Part shown: one piece after another, positions 45,770 through 64,000 of the stretch | Layout of the letters: each line of letters begins with the position of its first letter | Position numbering within the stretch: position 1 is the first letter of the stretch | Notes under the pieces: generated by a model | What the model was told of the DNA's origin: nothing | Database searches by the model: none | What the model saw: the letters and a program-made list of their open reading frames with translations, nothing else | Made by a program: the position numbers and the translations under genes | DNA from: Rhododendron vialii | Lineage: Eukaryota; Streptophyta; Magnoliopsida; Ericales; Ericaceae | Assembly (NCBI RefSeq): GCF_030253575.1 | Contig: NC_080557.1 | Span: 15,600,001-15,664,000, forward strand | Length of the DNA: 64,000 bases | Direction: 5' to 3'

Positions 45770-48661
45770 GCGGTATGTACGTAGTACTATATCTTTTTGT
45801 GTTTTCTGACTATAGGAATCCGTGGACTTGTAGCTAATAAGTATATATTCTCTGCGCTCTCCTCCCGCCGTATTCTCTGCGTAGTGTCGTGACTTCAGCT
45901 ATTTGATTAGGAAATTTGCTGTTGATACGTGTGAAGATTGTGTTGAGAAAACTAACGAACGCATTATGCGTGAAGAACAATAAAGAAAGGAAACAAAGAA
46001 CGCAAGACACATATTTCTCTGTGGTTCCCTACTGTGTAATTGAGTACATCGTTTCGCTATGTACTCCCCTCCATCTCCATTTTTGATAGTGCCCTTCAAA
46101 AAGACGTGCTTACTTTTTGAGATTCTTTTGCACCAATTATAGATTTTGATTAGTTCTTTAATTTGGTGTGATAAAATTCAAGACGCAATGAAGGGATTTC
46201 CTTAATTTTTTATTTGAAAAATGCACGTTTTTTCGTAGGGGACTATTGGGACGGTGGGAATATTGAATGAAGATAGTACAAAATCCGGAGTAGTCAGTGC
46301 AGTGTAAATTAGACTGAATCAGGTTTTAATAAATCCAACAGATTGTGACTGAGAGATATTTGCCAAACAAATGATGCCTCTTATTTTTAGTATTTTTCTG
46401 TAGTAGTCTGGTCAAATGGCTTGAATTTACTTGCACAAGATAGAAGCAATTTTACTTACTAAGACATTGACTTGAATATATGTCAGGATGCTGATTTGCC
46501 GCCAATAATGGAAGAGGAAGAGCCAGAGGTTCTGTTTGGTTTCAATCCACGACCAATGGGTGACGAGCATATTCCGAGCTACATGGAGCAAACAGGAGGT
46601 TTAGGTTCTTGTCCAATAATAGGGGAATCGTCTACTGTACCCGGAAATGAAGAGAGGGCACTTGTGCTTTTCAGGCCTATGAGCACACCTTTGTTGCTTT
46701 CTCCTTCAAACTTTTCTGTCTCAGTCAATTCTGACATCATTTCAGGCATCAAAAGTAAGCACTTCTTTCTGGTTAATGGGTACAGTGCATTGATTTTGTT
46801 ACTGCTTGTGGATTGAATTTATAACATTCATGACTAGGGTAAGCATCTTTACATGTTGCATTGTGGAACCAAGAAAAGTAGATTACGGCTACACTTAGCA
46901 ATGCGTTTTTATAGCTGGCCTTCTGTATTAGCTGTTGTTGCTTAAAGTCAAGCTATTGTGCCGTTTTTGAATGACCAAACAACTGGTGATTTCCACAAGT
47001 GGTATGTGACATCCCTAGGCCCTCTTTGTTGTTGGTATTAATGCACTAGAATGGACTATTGATGTATAAATCTTAGGGGACTGAATGCCCTACACTTGAT
47101 TTGAACTCTTAAGGTTAGGATGCAATATCGATAGGATATTATATTCGACAAAACATGGGAGAACATGGGTTATTCAATACTTAATCTCCTCACTGTTAAT
47201 CGGATAGGTTCATTGTCCTGGGTGGATGATACCTATGTTCCCTGTAAGTGCAGTGAAACAAATAGGCCCCCAAGGTATTGTATATCAAGCATGGGATTTG
47301 TTGTCCACTGGATATATAATCCCCCCACCAATTATTGCATTTGAATGCTGGAGATGATCTCCCATGTGAGTTGTAACCTAATCCCGTGTCAAAGCTGACC
47401 CATCAAATGGTAGAATTTCCCCACATGTAGAAGCACCTAATACATGTGCAATGAGATGTTTTCTCCTTGTGTTTTTTACGCCTAGGAAACATGGATCTGA
47501 ATGTCAACTTTAGGTTTGACAAGTTTCCGTCTTCTTCTCTTACATGAATTGTTTGCAAGCTTCATGTTCACTTGGAAGGAGAAATGTAGGACTCTATGGT
47601 ATGTTTTGCAGAGACGGAAGGGAAAAGAGATTTCTGGATTCACTTATTTGGTTGTTAAGATAAGATAATAGAGAGATGGAGGAGAATTTGTTGCATTTAT
47701 TGTATGTTGAGAGTGTTTTTGCAAATCTAAACTTCAAGTTAATTCCAATATAAATTTGGTTTCCCTCTTCAGTTCTTTACTACCCCCTACTAAGTCAACC
47801 AATGGGGGGGAATTAGTTCCCCTCTTAAGGAAAATTAACTGTCGGTTTTTCACTCTTTGCTGTCTTCATTTTACGCTTGCAAGGTTCTTGGATTTGTCAT
47901 TGGCCAACTTTGTATTTTAATTGGCTTGAAGTCTGTACCTGGTTTGAGTTGTAGTGAAAAGGTCGCAAAAAGATCGATGGCATTTTGGGGATAGAGTGTT
48001 TAGCGAATCGAATGTGCAAGGTTTTCTATTGTGCATCCTGATGTTTTCATGGAAATTAATCAATTAACTCATGTCTATTGTTGTTTTCTTAAAATTGGAT
48101 CTTTGATTTGTTGCGTGTTCTAATGTTTGCGTGGATATTCCTAAATTCTCGGCTGTTAATATTCTTGAAACTGGATCTTGATTTGGAATTATGACTTCTG
48201 TGGCTCTGAATTGCTGTTTCTATATATCCGATAGAGTGATATATTCTGTTGCTTTTGTTTGATTTTGTGCAGAAGTTTTAAACTGACCGTTTTGTTTGTA
48301 TCTTTTAGGTCAAATGGTTTGGTCTGCCCAGTCCAATGGTGTGAAATCCAAGGAAGATGAAGCTGAAAGACAGGGTTTTAACACCACAATCGCAAATGAG
48401 AGCCTAGCAATTGTTCCATGGGTTCCTTCACAGGTTCCGTCACCACAAGGAATAGAAGTTCCTGAAGCAGAGTTGATGGAGTCTGATGATGCGGGAGTCG
48501 CCACCATGGATATTGAGGAAACCAATGTCGTTGCTGAGCCGGGGAAAGAATGGCAGTTAAGTGGGATGACCAATGGTTTCAGTAATCAGTGGCAACAACA
48601 GCATTGCATGGTTCCACAGCTTCCCCAAAACACCTCTACTCCAATTGTGTGGTATCCATAG
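45604..48661 (+). CDS. Conserved plant protein of unknown function
   Basis: Three exons, 45604-45711, 46487-46754 and 48309-48661 (stop TAG), give 242 residues in one frame; both introns are GT..AG. The product starts MAGYASMKMKRKDLEEVNDD with FSDFSLSSPARKIRRL, an acidic stretch DADLPPIMEEEEPEVLFGF at the start of exon 2, and ends in a glutamine-rich WQQQHCMVPQLPQNTS and IVWYP. This pattern (basic KxxRKL N-terminus, acidic middle, Q/P-rich tail) agrees with a family of small plant nuclear-looking proteins without an assigned domain; that memory is weak. RKIRRL could serve as a nuclear signal. No membrane segment or signal peptide. The intron 1 donor is followed almost at once by a long CT run. 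The gene is intact; its function is not known to me. Confidence 0.85.
45714..45767. repeat. (CT)n microsatellite directly after a splice donor
   Basis: About 26 CT units begin three to four bases after the exon 1 donor GT (45712-45713) of the unknown three-exon gene. Confidence 0.95.
46755..48308. other. Intron 2 of the unknown three-exon gene
   Basis: A 1.55-kb T-rich intron with no element ends or frames that I recognise. Confidence 0.5.
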
Positions 48662-49139
48662 CAAACTAGGTCTATTCTGAGTACCATATCCTTCAACGTT
48701 GTACATCTGTTGTTATTTGTTTTGACTTTTGAGATCTCTGCAACTTGCATAGAGCAAGATTGGAGATGTAATATTAGAGTTAGGTGAGAAGGTCAGGTGC
48801 ACGAAATTTTGGTGCAAAGTGGCTACCAGACGAGCGAGATTGCTATTCGCTTGATAGGTTTGATTCGGAAGTAATTTTGGAGGAGCGAAGTGGCCATATT
48901 ATTCCGTGTTTTTGAGTGATTGAAAATTGTTGCTTGTACCAACAATGTTTTCCTTCTCGAAATGCGATGGCGTTGCTATATATTTATGAAGTAGTTGGGT
49001 ATGTTTTGATCGGATAATGGTGGCCGTGCAATTAAGGCATTTCTTCTTGGTTTTTTGGCTTATTTTCGTTTTTATTCAAAAATATTATGAGTTTCAATCA
49101 TAATTTTTTATTTTTTTTTATTTCTCGCCGAGACGAATT
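48662..49139. other. 3' UTR and spacer of the unknown gene
   Basis: Likely 3' UTR for the first 250-350 bp, then AT-rich spacer. Nothing further recognised. Confidence 0.4.
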
Positions 49140-49600
49140 TTGTCTTTTTTTTTTTCAAAAATAAGGTAATTTTAAATTCAAATATATTGAAAATAAAAAA
49201 TAATTTTTTAATTTTTTTTACATTGTTTAAAAGATCTTAATGAGATCTACTCCCTCCGTTCTAATTTGTTTGTCTAATTGTCGAAATACATGTTTTTCAA
49301 AAATATATTTAAATCTTACAATTTATAATATTTTTTTTTGGTGAAGATTTTGTATAATAAATTAATTGAGATCTATCAAACAAAATTCATATTGCATATT
49401 AAAAATATTACGAATTGAAAATTATAACCAATTTTTTGAGAAGTCAAACACTCTTAAAAAGTCAAAAGGGGGACAAACAAACCGGGACGGAGGGAGTATC
49501 AAACAAGATCTATATTGGTAAGAAAATTATTTACGTCAACACGTGATTTTTGACATTTAAATTACCTTCTTTTTTTCAAAACCTTGTTTTAGAAAAAGTG
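49140..49600. mobile_element. Tourist-like MITE (copy 3) carrying a nested Stowaway
   Basis: The outer blocks (GGTAATTTTAAATTCAAATA, AAAAGATCTTAATGAGATC to the left; CAAACAAGATCTATATTGGT, GAAAATTATTTACGT to the right) match the 239-bp elements at 6961 and 7345. Its terminal repeats are decayed. It is split by the Stowaway at 49250-49496. Confidence 0.7.
49250..49496. mobile_element. Stowaway MITE nested in a Tourist-like MITE (247 bp)
   Basis: Starts CTCCCTCCGTTC, ends GACGGAGGGAG and is flanked by TA at 49248-49249 and 49497-49498. Removing it and one TA restores GAGATCTATCAAA, the exact sequence present in the unbroken sister at 7345-7583. Confidence 0.93.
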
Positions 49601-50511
49601 GAACGCCACCTCACGAAGATGAGGAAAGGCAGAAAAGTGAGAAAACACTCAAATGAATACCCCATTACATACCCATAGCCACATTTTCTGTAGTTCCAGG
49701 GACATTTCTCCAAGAGCATACACATGCTCGAACCTCCTCCACAATCTCTTATTCGCCAAAGAATTCTAATTTATTTCAATCTGCTTGAAAATTTTGCAAT
49801 TCCGCTCTCTCCATCATAAAAAGTTGGACGCAAAATTAACAAATGCGAATTTTTTTTAAATAAAGAAAAAAAATCATTTTAACTTGTTGAGCCAAAACAA
49901 GCCATAGGCTTGTCACTTAAAAAATAAGTCAATTGACTTATTTCAAAACAGTCCTGTAACTTAATTTTTTCCAAACTTGATTTTAATGGGGCAATGTTTT
50001 TGAACTTCTGGGTTTTTGCAGAATGGTTTATAACGATTGGAAAAACTAAAATCTGACGATTTAGTTAAATATATCAAGTGGCCAACTACACTATGCATGC
50101 ACGCTTGAACACCACTTTGCATGATACTAATCAAATGTCATCAAGGTCAAATTTAGGTAAGTAAATTCCTTATTTCTTGTGGTGTTTTGTCGAAATATGG
50201 CGTTTATGTTTATGTTGTGCAGTTTATATCGCGACGTCTCAATTGTGTTTACTCGTAGTTTCAAGTCTTAATTTGTTAAGGTGTAGTCTGAAAATTTACC
50301 CAAAAAGAAAAGTACAAAGGGAATTCGATCGAATTGCGCGCATTTGAAGTGAATGTGGTCTGCAGGATTTTGCTCTTGATGAATTCGACACAATTTTGTC
50401 GTAGCAACAAAAGTAAAACGAATATGCAAGTGTCATCACTTTCTTTCCAAGTGTGTCATCACTTTCGCTTGGTAGATTTGTCACCCATCGTGAGAAATCT
50501 CGTACTCCTGC

Positions 50512-50828
50512 CAAGGTTTTGAATACCGTACCGGCTAGAGTACTGGTTTTTTTACTAGTACGGTAAGATACTGAATACCGTTTCAAATTTATCGCTATTA
50601 GTGTTATTTTCTTACATAAAAGAATTTATTAGTATAATATACACATTTATTAATAAGAAAAATAAAAAATAGCCCGGTCCGGTACCAACTGGTATTGTCT
50701 GGTAATGAAAGCATAAAATAAATTCCAAATGGCCTGTATTTAAGGCGGAACAAAGAGGTGTAAAGTACCAAATTTGTACAATACCAGTACATACCACCAG
50801 CTGATACGACACGGGATTCATTACCTTG
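50512..50828. mobile_element. hAT-type MITE (317 bp) with 8-bp target-site duplication
   Basis: Starts CAAGGTTTTGAATACCGTACC and ends GGGATTCATTACCTTG, with shared inner inverted blocks (TACTGG / CCAGTA). It is flanked by ACTCCTGC (50504-50511) and ACTCCTAC (50829-50836): an 8-bp duplication with one difference, as made by hAT transposases. Confidence 0.8.
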
Positions 50829-50836
50829 ACTCCTAC

Positions 50837-51511
50837 AACAATTCTCTTAGTAATTGGATGATCGCGACAATCGTTTTTTTCAATTTGAAAGTAGAACCCG
50901 CAAATGGACCGACATGAACGTCTAGTTCCTTTCAGCAGGATCCGTTTCCATTCGCTGGGTTGGGAGAGTGGCGCCCCGGCAGGCTCAATAGGTCTGCCTC
51001 GCCTGCCCATCCCCATTGGAGATAGATTGGAAGACACTACAGTTTTATTCCTGTTACAGTTTCTGGATTACATAAACGAGGATTTTCATGTTCTATTGAT
51101 AAGATATCTGGTATCATTACCAAGATCATAAAAACCAAGACGGCAAGGTCATCGGAAAAAAATAATGGAAAAAAATAATAATAATAACGGGAGCAACCCA
51201 GAAATTGCTTTCAAAAAGACTCATCTCACGTGTTTCAACCAATCAAAATTCAGAACCCTTTAGATGATTAGAACACCAAAAACCTGGGCTCAGATCATTC
51301 ATTTGTGCAAGTACAAGAAATACAGCTTATAATGAGGGATTTCTACTCTACCATGTTGCAGTCTTTCCACGAGGGCATATTATTCCATGTCTATCCTCTT
51401 TCTCCATCTGTTATACAAAAGCTTTATATGGTACAACAACGGGGGCCTCACAAATGGGTTAAAGCCAAGAAAAATCATTACAGCTACCTGTATGAAGTTT
51501 GAGCGGAGCCT
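50837..51511. other. Spacer and likely PECT1 3' UTR
   Basis: The 200-300 bp next to the PECT1 stop are probably 3' UTR on the minus strand. A GC-richer block at 50890-51035 looks foreign but no family is recognised. Confidence 0.4.

Positions 51512-64000
<12,489 letters not shown>

Noticed and set aside
50612..51037. A 141-codon minus-strand frame
   Set aside because: It spans the hAT MITE and a GC-richer block without a recognisable domain.

Overview
The window is nuclear DNA from a flowering plant, most likely a woody eudicot. The support is large genes split by many small exons with GT..AG introns, AT-rich intergenic DNA, plant-only gene families (SAUR, plant Bet1-like SNARE, galacturonokinase) and dense plant-type repeats (Stowaway and Tourist MITEs, Ty1/copia and other LTR elements, LINE remnants, a tRNA-derived SINE, many GA/CT microsatellites). 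The species cannot be named from the sequence.

Layout. 1-2.3 kb: degenerate copia gag with a tandem duplication, then a MITE. 2.34-5.31 kb (+): a complete five-exon Bet1-like SNARE gene; its first intron holds an antisense fragment of an R2R3-MYB gene. 5.3-8.5 kb: repeats, including two 239-bp sister MITEs. 8.58-22.90 kb (-): a complete 14-exon galacturonokinase gene whose introns carry MITEs, a tiny LTR element, a SINE, a proline-rich minisatellite and three long GA/CT tracts. 22.9-31.9 kb: gene-poor, with fold-back elements and a duplicated repeat. 31.89-32.41 kb (+): a single-exon SAUR gene, strikingly GC-rich. 32.4-45.6 kb: gene-poor, with LTR remnants (one 2.55-kb solo LTR), a LINE remnant, a hAT remnant, a second copy of the 29-kb repeat and a 996-bp Tourist-like element. 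45.60-48.66 kb (+): a complete three-exon plant gene of unknown function. 48.7-51.5 kb: a MITE nested inside another MITE, and a hAT-type MITE. 51.51-63.95 kb (-): a complete nine-exon ethanolamine-phosphate cytidylyltransferase gene (PECT1) with a recent, internally deleted copia element in intron 4.

The five genes do not form a pathway or cluster. They serve ER-Golgi vesicle fusion, salvage of galacturonic acid for cell-wall sugar nucleotides, auxin-related growth, an unknown role, and phosphatidylethanolamine synthesis. I rebuilt all exon structures by hand from splice sites, reading frame and remembered family conservation; every split gene gives one uninterrupted frame across all junctions. 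I see no operon, CRISPR array, organelle insertion, clear tRNA/rRNA gene or new gene system. The more interesting material is transposon archaeology: elements with readable target-site duplications, nested insertions, and insertions inside essential genes that leave the exons intact.
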